From assembly GCA_900540805.1 (NCBI GenBank), contig UQHL01000002.1:62001-126000 (forward strand): DNA of 64,000 nucleotides, read 5' to 3'. This document shows positions 54,294 to 62,850 of this stretch, piece by piece. The DNA is from an uncultured Eubacteriales bacterium (GTDB lineage: Bacteria; Bacillota; Clostridia; Christensenellales; Borkfalkiaceae). Position 1 is the first letter of the stretch, and the number at the start of each line of letters is the position of its first letter. The notes beneath the pieces are model-generated. The model saw nothing but the letters and a program-made list of their open reading frames with translations, made no database searches and was not told the DNA's origin. A program made the position numbers and the translations under genes.

Positions 54294-55077
54294 ATTTCAT
54301 GATCTCCTTTGCCAGATTTTTATATTCGACGGCGCTTCGGCTCGTCTTTTTATAAGCGATTACGGGCTTGCTGTTGTCCTGCGACCATTCGATCGCGCTA
54401 TCTACGCGGATATAATTTTCAAACAGCCTGATTTCTCCCAAGCCCTTCAGCGTCTCCATGGTCTGTTTGAAATATTTTTTCCTCTCGTCCGCTTTGGTGA
54501 CGGCGATCCCGAGAATCTCCGTTTCGTGCGACGGCCGTTTTGCGCGTTTGCAGAATTCAAACATATTTGCCAGGCCGAACAGTCCCCACGGGCTTGCCTC
54601 CACGGGAATCACGACGAAATCGGACGCGCAGAGAACATTTGTCACCCAGCACCCGAGCATGGGCGGCGCGTCGATGAGGATATAATCGTAAATCCCCTTT
54701 TCCGATACGGGTTTCAGACATTCCGAAAGGACAAAGTCGCGCTTCGGCTTGGAAAAAAGCTCAAATTCGATCCCGCTCATCGAGGGGGAAGATGGCACCA
54801 TGTCCAGCCCTTCAAATTCCGTAGAGACGATAAAAGCGGACAAATCCTTGCCCCCTTTCACGGCCTCGCAGATATTTTTTCCGTTTTTCGCGTAGGCGAG
54901 CGCCCTCTCCTCGTCGAAATAGGAGATGGTGAGATTGAGCTGCATGTCGCCGTCGATCATCAGCACTCTTTTTCCGTCCATCGCCATCGCGCAGGCTATG
55001 TTGGAACAAGTCGTGGTTTTGCCGCTTCCGCCCTTGTTGTTGGCAAAGGCGATCACCTTGGTTTTTCTCAACGTCAA
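54280..55077 (-). CDS. ParA/McdA-like ATPase in the BMC operon
   Basis: 265 residues. Deviant Walker A KGGSGKTT at 15-22, Walker A' region VLMIDGDMQLN, and switch II YILIDAPPMLG. No N-terminal HTH, so it is the small ParA type. The start overlaps the EutP/PduV gene by four bases (ATGA), which places it inside the BMC operon and not with replication genes. ParA-type ATPases on the nucleoid space out carboxysomes and other compartments; this one probably positions the BMC. No parS-like site or ParB gene was seen. Confidence 0.88.
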   Translation of the reverse strand: MTLRKTKVIAFANNKGGSGKTTTCSNIACAMAMDGKRVLMIDGDMQLNLTISYFDEERALAYAKNGKNICEAVKGGKDLSAFIVSTEFEGLDMVPSSPSMSGIEFELFSKPKRDFVLSECLKPVSEKGIYDYILIDAPPMLGCWVTNVLCASDFVVIPVEASPWGLFGLANMFEFCKRAKRPSHETEILGIAVTKADERKKYFKQTMETLKGLGEIRLFENYIRVDSAIEWSQDNSKPVIAYKKTSRSAVEYKNLAKEIMKYADR

Positions 55078-55505
55078 TCCTCCTTTTCGAGATAGGCGAT
55101 GATATCCGCAAGCCCCTCCCCCGTCACCGCGCTGACGGGAAAAATCTTTTTACAGCCCGCAAGCTTCAGCCATCTCGACACCCGTTCCACGTTTGCGTCG
55201 GGTTTGTCTATCCCCGACACGATACCTACCACCTCGCGGTTGACGAGGCTTGTAATGCAGGGCGAAAAAATCGAATACGGTTCGTTGGCGGACAGCACCA
55301 GCCCCACCACGTCCGCTTCGTAGGAATACAGCGCGAGCGCGCCGCTCGTCTGCCTGAGCTCGGTATATTCGCCCGGCGTGTCGATGATCGTATCGAGATA
55401 ATTGACGTACTGCGTCTTGAAATAATGTATTTCTTCCCCGCGCAGCGCCTGCGTGAGGGTAGTTTTTCCCGCCGCGACACGGCCGATCAGAATAATTTTT
55501 TTCAT
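55074..55505 (-). CDS. EutP/PduV-family GTPase
   Basis: 143 residues, Ras-like fold. P-loop GRVAAGKTTL at 8-17, DTPGEYTE as switch II, and SGIDKPDAN as the NKxD-like loop. EutP/PduV proteins accompany microcompartments; PduV is reported to sit on the shell surface. It overlaps EutS by one base and parA by four, in one tightly packed unit. Confidence 0.93.
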   Translation of the reverse strand: MKKIILIGRVAAGKTTLTQALRGEEIHYFKTQYVNYLDTIIDTPGEYTELRQTSGALALYSYEADVVGLVLSANEPYSIFSPCITSLVNREVVGIVSGIDKPDANVERVSRWLKLAGCKKIFPVSAVTGEGLADIIAYLEKED

Positions 55506-55864
55506 CAGGTTCTCGTCAGCTCGCAGCAGGTATAGCCGAGTTTATTGATAAAATATTCGCGGATCGCGGTAAACGCGGCCTCCACGGCGGAAACGGAGCC
55601 CGAAATAATCAAGGTCCCCGTAAATCTGTCCACGAAGCCGATTTCCGCATTGGAGGACTTCATGGCGATATCCGCCGTAATGACGGCGCTCTCCGCGGGG
55701 CTGACCGTCAAAACGCCGATAGCGCTCTTCAAGTAGTCGGTTTTGGGATCGAGCCCGAGCTTTGTATAAAGCACCTCGTCGGGGTTTGCGATGATGTGGC
55801 AAAGCGTAATCTGTTTGCCGGGAACAAGCTCCTGTACGATTCTCATTTTGTCTTTCAGTTCCAT
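55505..55864 (-). CDS. Circularly permuted BMC-H shell protein (EutS/PduU family)
   Basis: 119 residues: RIVQELVPGKQITLCHIIANP (beta-barrel cap), then GVLTVSPAESAVITADIAMKSSNAEIGFVDRFTGTLIISG. This is the permuted fold of EutS and PduU, which forms hexamers with a plug over the pore. First gene after a 230-bp gap in the operon; ribosome site GGTGA. The gap 55865-56093 shows no gene and no convincing promoter. Confidence 0.95.
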   Translation of the reverse strand: MELKDKMRIVQELVPGKQITLCHIIANPDEVLYTKLGLDPKTDYLKSAIGVLTVSPAESAVITADIAMKSSNAEIGFVDRFTGTLIISGSVSAVEAAFTAIREYFINKLGYTCCELTRT

Positions 55865-56093
55865 AAATCTTTCACCATGTCCGATTTTTTCTCAATTTTT
55901 AACGGGACGTTTTACGAAAAACCTTCTCCGTTATACCCTTTCGCCGTTTGACAATCGGTATTTTTATATTTCCCGATTTCAGATAAAGCGTCCTTTTTTA
56001 TACCGCCGCGCCCAAATGCGTTTTTTTGGGTGGGTAGGCTGTTTGCGGAAAGCTTTATTTCCTACCATTTGCCGCGCTCCTCGGCGGGAGAGC

Positions 56094-56879
56094 TTATCCG
56101 CCGATTTGGCACTTTAACCCGCACTCCTCGGCGCAGGCTTTGAGATATTCCATTTTTTCCTTCGAGGGCGGTTCCACGCCTTCGAGGGAATACCTCCTGC
56201 CCAAGCCCGAGTATTTATCCTGCCCCAAACGGTGATAGGGAAGCAGATGATGTTCCTTCACCCCGCGCAGGGAGGCCGCAAATTTCGAAATCGCCCTGAT
56301 TTCCTCGGGCGTATCGTTGAAATTCGGCACGACGGGCGTGCGGATAATCAGTTCCACGCCGCTTTCCGCCAGCCTTTTCGCATTTTCGAGGATCAACTCG
56401 TTGCCCGCGCCCGTATATTCCTTATGCTTGGCGGAATTCATATGCTTGATATCCAACAGATACAAGTCGAGAAAGGGCAAAATCCGCGAAATCGTTTCAA
56501 AGGGCGCGTTTGCCGTGGATTCCACCGCGGTATGCAGCCCCGACTGCTTGCACGCCTCCAGCAGGTCTCGCGCAAAATCCGCCTGGCCGAGGATTTCTCC
56601 CCCCGAAAGGGTTACACCGCCCCCCGACCGCCGATAGTACGGCGCGTCCGCGAGTATTTCGGGTAAAATTTCCTCCGCCGTTACGTCCCGTCCCACAGTT
56701 TTTTCCCTGCCGTTCTCGACGAGGGTCTGAATTTCGAATTCCTGCGATTCGGGATTACAGCACCACGCGCAACGCATAAAACAGCCCTTGAAAAACACGA
56801 TGGTACGGATTCCCGGGCCGTCGTGAATCGAAAAGCGCTGTATATTGAATATTCTGCCTTTGCCGTGATATGCCTGCAT
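56094..56879 (-). CDS. Glycyl radical enzyme activase (radical SAM)
   Basis: 261 residues. Cluster cysteines C33, C37 and C40 (KGCFMRCAWCCN), then SGGGVTLSGGEIL. It installs the glycyl radical on the neighbouring diol dehydratase-type enzyme. Activases of such enzymes usually carry a ferredoxin-like insertion with extra [4Fe-4S] clusters after the SAM motif; here the insertion region has no Cys set and the protein is short, like PFL-AE. Encoded downstream of its target, separated by a repeat-bearing spacer. Confidence 0.93.
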   Translation of the reverse strand: MQAYHGKGRIFNIQRFSIHDGPGIRTIVFFKGCFMRCAWCCNPESQEFEIQTLVENGREKTVGRDVTAEEILPEILADAPYYRRSGGGVTLSGGEILGQADFARDLLEACKQSGLHTAVESTANAPFETISRILPFLDLYLLDIKHMNSAKHKEYTGAGNELILENAKRLAESGVELIIRTPVVPNFNDTPEEIRAISKFAASLRGVKEHHLLPYHRLGQDKYSGLGRRYSLEGVEPPSKEKMEYLKACAEECGLKCQIGG

Positions 56880-56902
56880 AATTTTTTCCTGTTATATAAT
56901 GT

Positions 56903-57008
56903 CCCGCCTGCAAAGCCGAAAAGTATATCCCGTCCTGCGAAATCGTAAAATATGCCCCGCCACGAAACTACGACATATTCCCCGTCCTATAAAGCCGCAA
57001 GCTCTCTG
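56903..57008. repeat. Degenerate tandem repeat, about 26-bp period, between activase and enzyme genes
   Basis: Four diverged units, each starting CCCG (56903, 56929, 56956, 56981) and carrying a central AAA and a TATAT-like end. Steps are 25-27 bp. It fills most of the 207-bp spacer after the glycyl radical enzyme stop. Confidence 0.6.
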
Positions 57009-57086
57009 CAAGCTTACGGGAAGGCCGCGGAAAACCTCCGCTTATCCCCGAAGCGCGGCCGAGCGCGGTCATTTGCGTTTTTTCGG

Positions 57087-59618
57087 TTAAAAGCCCTGTT
57101 GGGTACGGTTGATGATGTCGTCCTGCAACGAGCGGGAAAGCGTGGTGAACAACGCGCTGTAGCCCGCGACGCGGACGACGAGCGTCTTGTATTTTTCGGG
57201 ATGCTGTTGGGCGTCGATCAAGGTTTCGCGCGTGACGACGTTAAACTGCATGTGCATGCCTTTCTGATCGAAATACGAACGGATGAGCGCCACAAATTTG
57301 GTCAGCCCCTCCATGCCCGCCAAGGCGGAGGGATGAAATTTCTGGTTGAGCAGGGTGCCGTTGGAGGCTACTCCCTGTTCCAGCTTCGCCACCGAGTTGG
57401 CCGTCGCCGTAGGGCCCTTTACGTCGCGGCCCGACATGGGCCCGATTCCGTCCGCAATCGGCGTAAACGCCAGCCGGCCGTCGGGGGTAGCGCCCGTCTG
57501 CGCGCCGAGGGGCACGTTGGCGGACACGGGGTAAAGCCCCGCCTGAAACCTGCCGCCGCGGACGTTTTTGTATTTTTCCACTTCCTTGGTATAGGTATTC
57601 GCCACGTCGCGGGCAAACATATCCGCTTCGTAGATATCGTTTCCGTATTTGGGACAGGTTTCGTCGATCAGCCGCTTGATTTCGCGGTATCTCGCGCGCT
57701 TTTCCGCGCCGATGCCGTTCCCCGTCGTCACTTCCTCGTAAATGGTACGGATCGCGTCCGCCGTGATTTCCAAGCCGTGCTCGGCAAGCCCGCAGGCGAT
57801 TTCCTCCGTCACGCGCTCCGCCGCCGCGCCCTGCAATCCGTAACCGAAATTGGCCTCCATGGCCTCCTTCAACTCAGCCATGGTCACCTTCTTTTCCTCA
57901 AACACAAGCTGTTTTACCGCGAGAAGCCCGTCGGTGTTATTGGCGATTCCAAACCCCTGAGGCCCCGTGAAATTATATACCGCGCCCCCTTCCTGCAACG
58001 ATTTGCCGCGGCCGATGCAATCCTCTACCATACACGATTGGAAGGGCAAAGGACATCTCGCCGCATGCGCCGCGTCTATCGCGTTGTCGGCGTTGACGAG
58101 CAGGCGGATAAAATACTTCTGCTGTGTCTTATAGGCTTCGTAAAACTCCTCGAAGGTGTTCATTTTCGTGACGTCGCCCGTATCGGGGCCGATTTTTACG
58201 CCCTTATCCACACCGTCGGAAAAAACCAGCTCCATCGGGCGGCACATATTGAAAAACGCCGCGTCGTGCCAGCCGTCCGTCTTTCCGCCCTTCTGCGGCT
58301 CCACGCAGCCGATGATGCAGTAATCCCGCGCGTCCTCCAGCGTGAGCCCGCGCGACATAATGGACGGAATAATCACCTCGTCGTTATAATACGCGGGGAG
58401 CCCCGTACCCAGCCGCGTCAAAGCCGCCGCTTTGACTAGAAGATCCTGCGGCGAGCCGTTCCATACCCGAACGGACAGGGAGGGCTGAGGCAGAGGGACG
58501 TGCATGGCCGCTTCCAGACACATGTACGAAAGGTCGTTCGTCGCGTCCATGCCGTGGACGTTCTGCCCGCCGACAATCAGATTTTGAAACATTCCGTAGC
58601 CGGCAAACCCGTCTGCGGAAGCCGCGTCGCGGACCTTGTTGATATCGTTGAGTTTCACCCAGATACAGTCGAGATATTCCTGCGCCTGCTCCCTCGTGAG
58701 CCTGCCCTCGTCGATGTCCTTTTTATAGTAGGGATACATATATTGATCGAAGCGGCCGGGAGAAATGGAGTGTCCGCTCGATTCGATCTGCAAAAGCAGC
58801 TGAACAAACCAAAAGGATTGACATGCCTCATAGAAATCCGCCGCGGGAAATTCGGGCACGCGCGCGCAGTTCTTCGCAATCCGTTCCAGTTCCGCTTTTC
58901 TGTCGGGGTTCTTTTCCTTTTTCGCCATTTCGCGGGCGAGGGCGGAATATCTTCTCGCATACGTCACCGCCGCTTCGCAGCTTTCGACGACGGCCGAAAG
59001 GAAATTGTGCCTGCGCACGTATTCGGGACAATAGACGTCCAGCTTCTCCAACGCGGCCTGCGCTTCCGCGATAATTCCGCGGTAGCCCTTTTTGAGCACC
59101 TTCGCATAATCCACGTTCACGTGGCCGATACCGTTGTAAAAGTAGTTGCCCGGCGTAAACATGCCGTGGACGGTAAACGCCTCGTAGGCCTCGGGCGCCA
59201 TGTTCGATTTCGCCAGGTCGCTGCACGTCCTGCCCTTCCAATAGGGATAGACGGCGCGCAGCTCCGCTTTCGTCTTTTCGCTGATATAAAAAGGATCGGC
59301 CGCCCGCGTCGCCACCGTGTCGAACTCCGCCTCCAGCCATTCGTAGGAATATTCGGGGAATACCTGACAGCCGTGGGGCGCGAGCGTGGCGCTACCCACG
59401 ATAAGCTCCCCGTCCCTGATGATAATGGGGATATTGCGCAGAATATGCGCAAACGCGGCGCTTCTGCGGTTGATGATCGGGAGCGCTTCCGTCGCCTTGT
59501 AGCTTTCCGTGACAAGCACGCCGCGGGCCGATTCTATCTCCGGCATTTTTGCGTACAGCTCGTCTATCAGTTTATCTATTCTCGCGCTTTTTTCGATGAC
59601 GAATTTTATATTTTCCAT
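57087..59618 (-). CDS. Glycyl radical diol dehydratase (glycerol/1,2-propanediol type)
   Basis: 843 residues. Radical Gly at 819 in VRVAGYSAL; active-site Cys438 and Glu440 in GCVEPQ; H166 (NGIGH), H283-S284 (SGHSI) and D452 (GWHDAAFFN). These line up in order and spacing with the residues of the B12-independent glycerol dehydratase of Clostridium butyricum (H164, H281, S282, C433, E435, D447), and differ from choline lyase CutC, which lacks the GWHDAAFFN segment. So it dehydrates glycerol or 1,2-propanediol to the aldehyde. The N-terminus (KFVIEKSARIDKLIDELYAKMPEI) resembles an encapsulation helix. Operon context fits a propanediol BMC. Confidence 0.92.
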   Translation of the reverse strand: MENIKFVIEKSARIDKLIDELYAKMPEIESARGVLVTESYKATEALPIINRRSAAFAHILRNIPIIIRDGELIVGSATLAPHGCQVFPEYSYEWLEAEFDTVATRAADPFYISEKTKAELRAVYPYWKGRTCSDLAKSNMAPEAYEAFTVHGMFTPGNYFYNGIGHVNVDYAKVLKKGYRGIIAEAQAALEKLDVYCPEYVRRHNFLSAVVESCEAAVTYARRYSALAREMAKKEKNPDRKAELERIAKNCARVPEFPAADFYEACQSFWFVQLLLQIESSGHSISPGRFDQYMYPYYKKDIDEGRLTREQAQEYLDCIWVKLNDINKVRDAASADGFAGYGMFQNLIVGGQNVHGMDATNDLSYMCLEAAMHVPLPQPSLSVRVWNGSPQDLLVKAAALTRLGTGLPAYYNDEVIIPSIMSRGLTLEDARDYCIIGCVEPQKGGKTDGWHDAAFFNMCRPMELVFSDGVDKGVKIGPDTGDVTKMNTFEEFYEAYKTQQKYFIRLLVNADNAIDAAHAARCPLPFQSCMVEDCIGRGKSLQEGGAVYNFTGPQGFGIANNTDGLLAVKQLVFEEKKVTMAELKEAMEANFGYGLQGAAAERVTEEIACGLAEHGLEITADAIRTIYEEVTTGNGIGAEKRARYREIKRLIDETCPKYGNDIYEADMFARDVANTYTKEVEKYKNVRGGRFQAGLYPVSANVPLGAQTGATPDGRLAFTPIADGIGPMSGRDVKGPTATANSVAKLEQGVASNGTLLNQKFHPSALAGMEGLTKFVALIRSYFDQKGMHMQFNVVTRETLIDAQQHPEKYKTLVVRVAGYSALFTTLSRSLQDDIINRTQQGF

Positions 59619-59642
59619 GCCCTCTGCCCCTTTGTCTTACTT

Positions 59643-60188
59643 TCAGATCTGGTTCCAAAGCTCTTCGTGCGGCGCGGCGATCACCGAGGTGGCGGAAAGC
59701 ATGCCCGCGCCCTTCGCATAATTCGCCCCCGCCTCGACCGCCGCCGTCACATCGCCGATTTCGCCCGTGATGATGACGACGCCCTTGCCGCCCAAGCCGC
59801 GGGAGACGCGGAGATCGAAAATCTCCACCCGCGCCGTCTTTACCGCGATATCCGCGGCCTTGATGCAGGTCGCCGCCGAAAAGGTTTCGATAAGCCCCAG
59901 CGAGCCCTTTTTCTCGCTCTGCTGCGTGCCGAACAGCGCCGTAATCACCTGCTCGTCGATCCTGCCCATGACGGAGGAATCGATCACGTAATTTTCAAAT
60001 TTTCCCGTCACGTGGTCTATCGCGGCCGTCACGTTGGAGATGGAGCCCGTCAGAATGATTTCGTATTTTCCGGGACAGGAGGGGTGCGCGGAAACCATTT
60101 CCACGCCCGCGCTCTTAAGCGCGTCGTCCGTCGCCTCCACACCCTTGGGCACGTTTTTCAGTTCAATGACACCGATCGACTTAAACAT
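59643..60188 (-). CDS. BMC-T shell protein, PduT-like
   Basis: 181 residues, two tandem BMC domains (about 1-90 and 95-181). Cys38 in HPSCPGKYE matches the position of the pore Cys of PduT, which holds a [4Fe-4S] cluster at the three-fold axis. It overlaps the PduS gene by eight bases; in Pdu systems PduT and PduS interact to pass electrons across the shell. Confidence 0.93.
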   Translation of the reverse strand: MFKSIGVIELKNVPKGVEATDDALKSAGVEMVSAHPSCPGKYEIILTGSISNVTAAIDHVTGKFENYVIDSSVMGRIDEQVITALFGTQQSEKKGSLGLIETFSAATCIKAADIAVKTARVEIFDLRVSRGLGGKGVVIITGEIGDVTAAVEAGANYAKGAGMLSATSVIAAPHEELWNQI

Positions 60189-61509
60189 TGCAATTTACCT
60201 TGTCTATGATGATTTTTTCGCCCTCGCACACGGTCGCATAGCCCGAGACGGAAGCGTACTGCGGCAGGGAAAGTCCGTCCGCGCTCTCCGCGATTTTGTC
60301 TCCGCGCTCCACCTTCTGACCGTCCGCGACGATCGCTTTGCTCGGCGCGCCGATGTGTTGCTTGAGATAGATTTCCACGCGGTCAAAATCCGTATTTTCG
60401 CCTTTGAACACGGGCATTTTGTCATACTTGCCCACGCCCAGCACGCCCGCCCAGCGCGAGGAAGGGATCATGCGGTATTCCCGTTCGGGCAGCGCCGACA
60501 ATTCCCCTTTCCCCACATAGCGAAGCTTGTTTTTCGCCAAAACGTCTTTATAATGCGCGATGACCGCCTTGGGGGAAATGCCCTGACAGCAGGCGAGGCT
60601 CTCGCAGACGCCGCAGCCGCAGCAGAGGCTTGCCGAAAGCACCATCGCGGGGGAAATTTCCGCCGCTTGTTTCGCCGTGCGCACCATTTTGTGCGGCTCC
60701 AGCGGATATCCCAGAAGCGCCCGCGGACACATGTCCGTACAGCGGGTGCATTGACAGCACGCCGTCTCCGCCCGCGCCACCGATTTGTCCGCGTCGAGGA
60801 GCTTGGACTGCACCGCCTCCGAGGCTTCGGGCAAAATCAGGAGCGCCTTGGTCGTCTTTGTCACAACCGCCCTTTCGGGATCTATGATTTTTCCCATGGA
60901 GGGCCCGCCGTCGAGAACGGCGTGTTCCTCGGGGACTGTAATCGAATATCCGGCAAAGAGCTCGGAAACGGGGGTGCCCACGGGCACTCTCACGACGATC
61001 GCTTCGGGGATATTTCCGCCGATCGTCAGCCATTTCATCGTCACCTTTGCGGAAAATTTTACGGCGGCCGCCACATTGTAGAGGGTTTCCGCGTTATAGA
61101 CGATAACGCCTGCCGTGATGGGCAGATTGCCCGGTTTCACGATCCGCCCCGTCGCCTGATAGATGAGGCTGATTTCGTCCCCCATGGGATAGACGTCGGG
61201 CAGAGTTTTCAGCGAAATCCTGTCGGCGAGCTTTTCGCCGTCCTTCAGGTTCAACCGTTTTGCCGTATGCTCCTTCACGCACAGAAGCGCGCGGGGGATA
61301 TCGGCATATTCCAAAACAGCCTTGATGCCCGCCAGCACCATGGGCATCTCCCTGCTTAAAATTATGTAATCGGTATAGAGCAGAGGTTCACATTCCGCGC
61401 CGTTGACGAGGAGGATATCCGCTCCGGGCGCAAGCTTTGCATACGCGGGAAATCCCGCGCCGCCCGCACCGACGATACCGGCTTCTTTCATAAGTTCTTT
61501 AAGTTCCAT
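60181..61509 (-). CDS. PduS/RnfC-like iron-sulfur flavoprotein
   Basis: 442 residues. An N-terminal NADH/FMN-binding RnfC-like region with GAGGAGFPAYAKL and NGAECEP, a SLBB domain, two [4Fe-4S] motifs (CCQCTRCTDMCP near 260 and CCGCGVCESLACC near 300), and a C-terminal barrel. In the B12-type Pdu system PduS reduces cobalamin; with a B12-independent dehydratase here it more likely recycles NADH through PduT. RBS and context are normal for the operon. Confidence 0.93.
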   Translation of the reverse strand: MELKELMKEAGIVGAGGAGFPAYAKLAPGADILLVNGAECEPLLYTDYIILSREMPMVLAGIKAVLEYADIPRALLCVKEHTAKRLNLKDGEKLADRISLKTLPDVYPMGDEISLIYQATGRIVKPGNLPITAGVIVYNAETLYNVAAAVKFSAKVTMKWLTIGGNIPEAIVVRVPVGTPVSELFAGYSITVPEEHAVLDGGPSMGKIIDPERAVVTKTTKALLILPEASEAVQSKLLDADKSVARAETACCQCTRCTDMCPRALLGYPLEPHKMVRTAKQAAEISPAMVLSASLCCGCGVCESLACCQGISPKAVIAHYKDVLAKNKLRYVGKGELSALPEREYRMIPSSRWAGVLGVGKYDKMPVFKGENTDFDRVEIYLKQHIGAPSKAIVADGQKVERGDKIAESADGLSLPQYASVSGYATVCEGEKIIIDKVNCNV

Positions 61510-61601
61510 AAGAATAAAAAACCGCCTCCTAAATCGCGTCCGCGCCCTGTTTTTTCCGCAACGAAATTTTGCGCTTTCATAAAAAACGCTTTAACCGCAA
61601 T

Positions 61602-61680
61602 CGCCGCGCGAAAAAACGCAGACTCAATCCGCGCCATTCACGAACGCCGCGCGAAAAAACACAGGCTCAATCCACGATAC
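61602..61680. repeat. Degenerate repeat copying the 3' end of the EutN-type gene
   Basis: CGCCGCGCGAAAAAAC followed by an ACTCAATCC-like segment occurs at 61602 and again at 61645 (43-bp step). The right copy includes the stop codon of the EutN-type gene (61667), so the left copy looks like a duplication of that gene end into the spacer. Confidence 0.6.
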
Positions 61681-61915
61681 CCACGATCACGGCGTCGGTC
61701 GGCGCATTGGTGTTATGGAGAGCGAGCCTTGCGGAACTGCCCGTAGTGATCAGCACCGTTTCTCCTATCCCCGCGCCCACGCTGTCTATGGCGATGATGT
61801 ATCTGCCCGTCAGTTCGCCGTTGTCCATAATTTCCACTTCCATGAACTTGGCGCCGACAAGCGATTCCTGTTTTCTCGTGGAAACGATGTTTCCTCTGAT
61901 AATTCCTCTTAACAC
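61667..61915 (-). CDS. BMC-P vertex protein (EutN/CcmL family)
   Basis: 82 residues: GIIRGNIVSTRKQESLVGAKF, then IAIDSVGAGIGETVLITTGSSARLAL, as in EutN/CcmL/PduN pentamers that cap the shell vertices. Four bases after pduL. Confidence 0.96.
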   Translation of the reverse strand: MLRGIIRGNIVSTRKQESLVGAKFMEVEIMDNGELTGRYIIAIDSVGAGIGETVLITTGSSARLALHNTNAPTDAVIVGIVD

Positions 61916-61919
61916 TTTG

Positions 61920-62582
61920 TCACTCCCTGACGACTTTCACTTTGAACCCGTTGCCGATGCCCGCCGCGTTCGCGTCGTCCGTATCCACGTGCATTTCCAG
62001 ACGGAAATCGGGGCTGACGCGCACCTGCACGTCATACCAGCGCGTGCGGCGCTTTCCCTCGACGTCCACCGTCACCGTATCCCCGTCTTTAACGCGGAAA
62101 GAAGCCGCGTCGCTCGGGGACATATGAATGTGCCTGTTGGCGATGATGCAGCCCTCTTTCAGCTGTACGACGCCTTTCGGGCCGACGATCGTCACGCCCG
62201 CGCTTCCCACGACGTTGCCCGATTCCCGTACGGGCGGCTTTACCTTCAGCACATAGGAGTCCGTCGCGGAAATTTCCACCTGCGATTTGCCCCGCAGGGG
62301 CCCGAGCACGCGGACGTTCTCTATGGGACGAAGAGAGGGCCCCACGAGGGTGAGCGTCTCCTTGCAGGCAAACTGCCCGGGCTGGGACAGATCCTTCAAG
62401 GGGGTAAGCTCGTACCCTTCGCCGAACAATACGGCAAGGTCCGCTTTCGTCAGATGTATATGTCTGTTGGATACGCCGACGGGAACAAGCCCGTCCTGTC
62501 CGGCGGACGCATTTGCGCCGCCCTCCATATCCGCGAGAACTTTTTTCACCATTTCCGCAATTTTAGCGCTTGAAATTTCCAT
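61920..62582 (-). CDS. pduL: PduL-type phosphotransacylase
   Basis: 220 residues. An N-terminal amphipathic helix (SSAKIAEMVKKVLADM) serves as encapsulation peptide, then two zinc-binding motifs NRHIHL and NRHIHMSP. Converts acyl-CoA (propionyl-CoA or a related acyl-CoA) to acyl-phosphate and recycles CoA inside the compartment. Sits next to the vertex protein gene. Confidence 0.96.
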   Translation of the reverse strand: MEISSAKIAEMVKKVLADMEGGANASAGQDGLVPVGVSNRHIHLTKADLAVLFGEGYELTPLKDLSQPGQFACKETLTLVGPSLRPIENVRVLGPLRGKSQVEISATDSYVLKVKPPVRESGNVVGSAGVTIVGPKGVVQLKEGCIIANRHIHMSPSDAASFRVKDGDTVTVDVEGKRRTRWYDVQVRVSPDFRLEMHVDTDDANAAGIGNGFKVKVVRE

Positions 62583-62616
62583 AACTGTCCTTTTGGTAAT
62601 CTATAACCGGCCTTCC

Positions 62617-62700
62617 CGATATTCTAAAATCGTTTTTTCGTACTTTGCAATCGCTTTCCCGTACTCTGAAACCGATTTTCCGGATATTCCGAAATCGTCC
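62617..62700. repeat. Degenerate tandem repeat, 21-22-bp period, upstream of pduL
   Basis: Four diverged units with anchors at 62617, 62639, 62660 and 62681 (pattern CGNAYTNTGNAATCGNTTTNC). The step equals two DNA helical turns. It lies between the pduL start and the hairpin at 62787-62823. Confidence 0.6.
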
Positions 62701-62786
62701 GTATCCCCTCCCGCTTTTCGCTTTTTACGCACGACGACGTGCGACGAAAGGCGGAAACTTTTCGATTTTTCGGCGTTCTAAAACCT

Positions 62787-62823
62787 CCGCAGTGCCCAAA
62801 CGCTTTTATTTCGGGCGCTGCGG
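62787..62823 (-). terminator. Intra-operon hairpin after the BMC-H gene
   Basis: CCGCAG-GCCC/GGGC-CTGCGG stem between the BMC-H stop (62851) and pduL, followed on the minus strand by AGGTTTT. A partial terminator or RNA-stability element that would lower enzyme gene expression relative to shell genes. Confidence 0.6.
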
Positions 62824-62850
62824 AAATTTGTTTTGACAAACGAACGCTTC

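Noticed and set aside
54280..55077. Chromosome or plasmid partition locus
   Set aside because: No ParB gene, no replication genes and no parS-like repeats; the gene is translationally coupled to a microcompartment GTPase gene.
57087..59618. Choline trimethylamine-lyase (CutC)
   Set aside because: The region after GCVE reads PQKGGKTDGWHDAAFFN and the H-S pair is present, as in glycerol/propanediol dehydratases; the CutC-type sequence there is absent.
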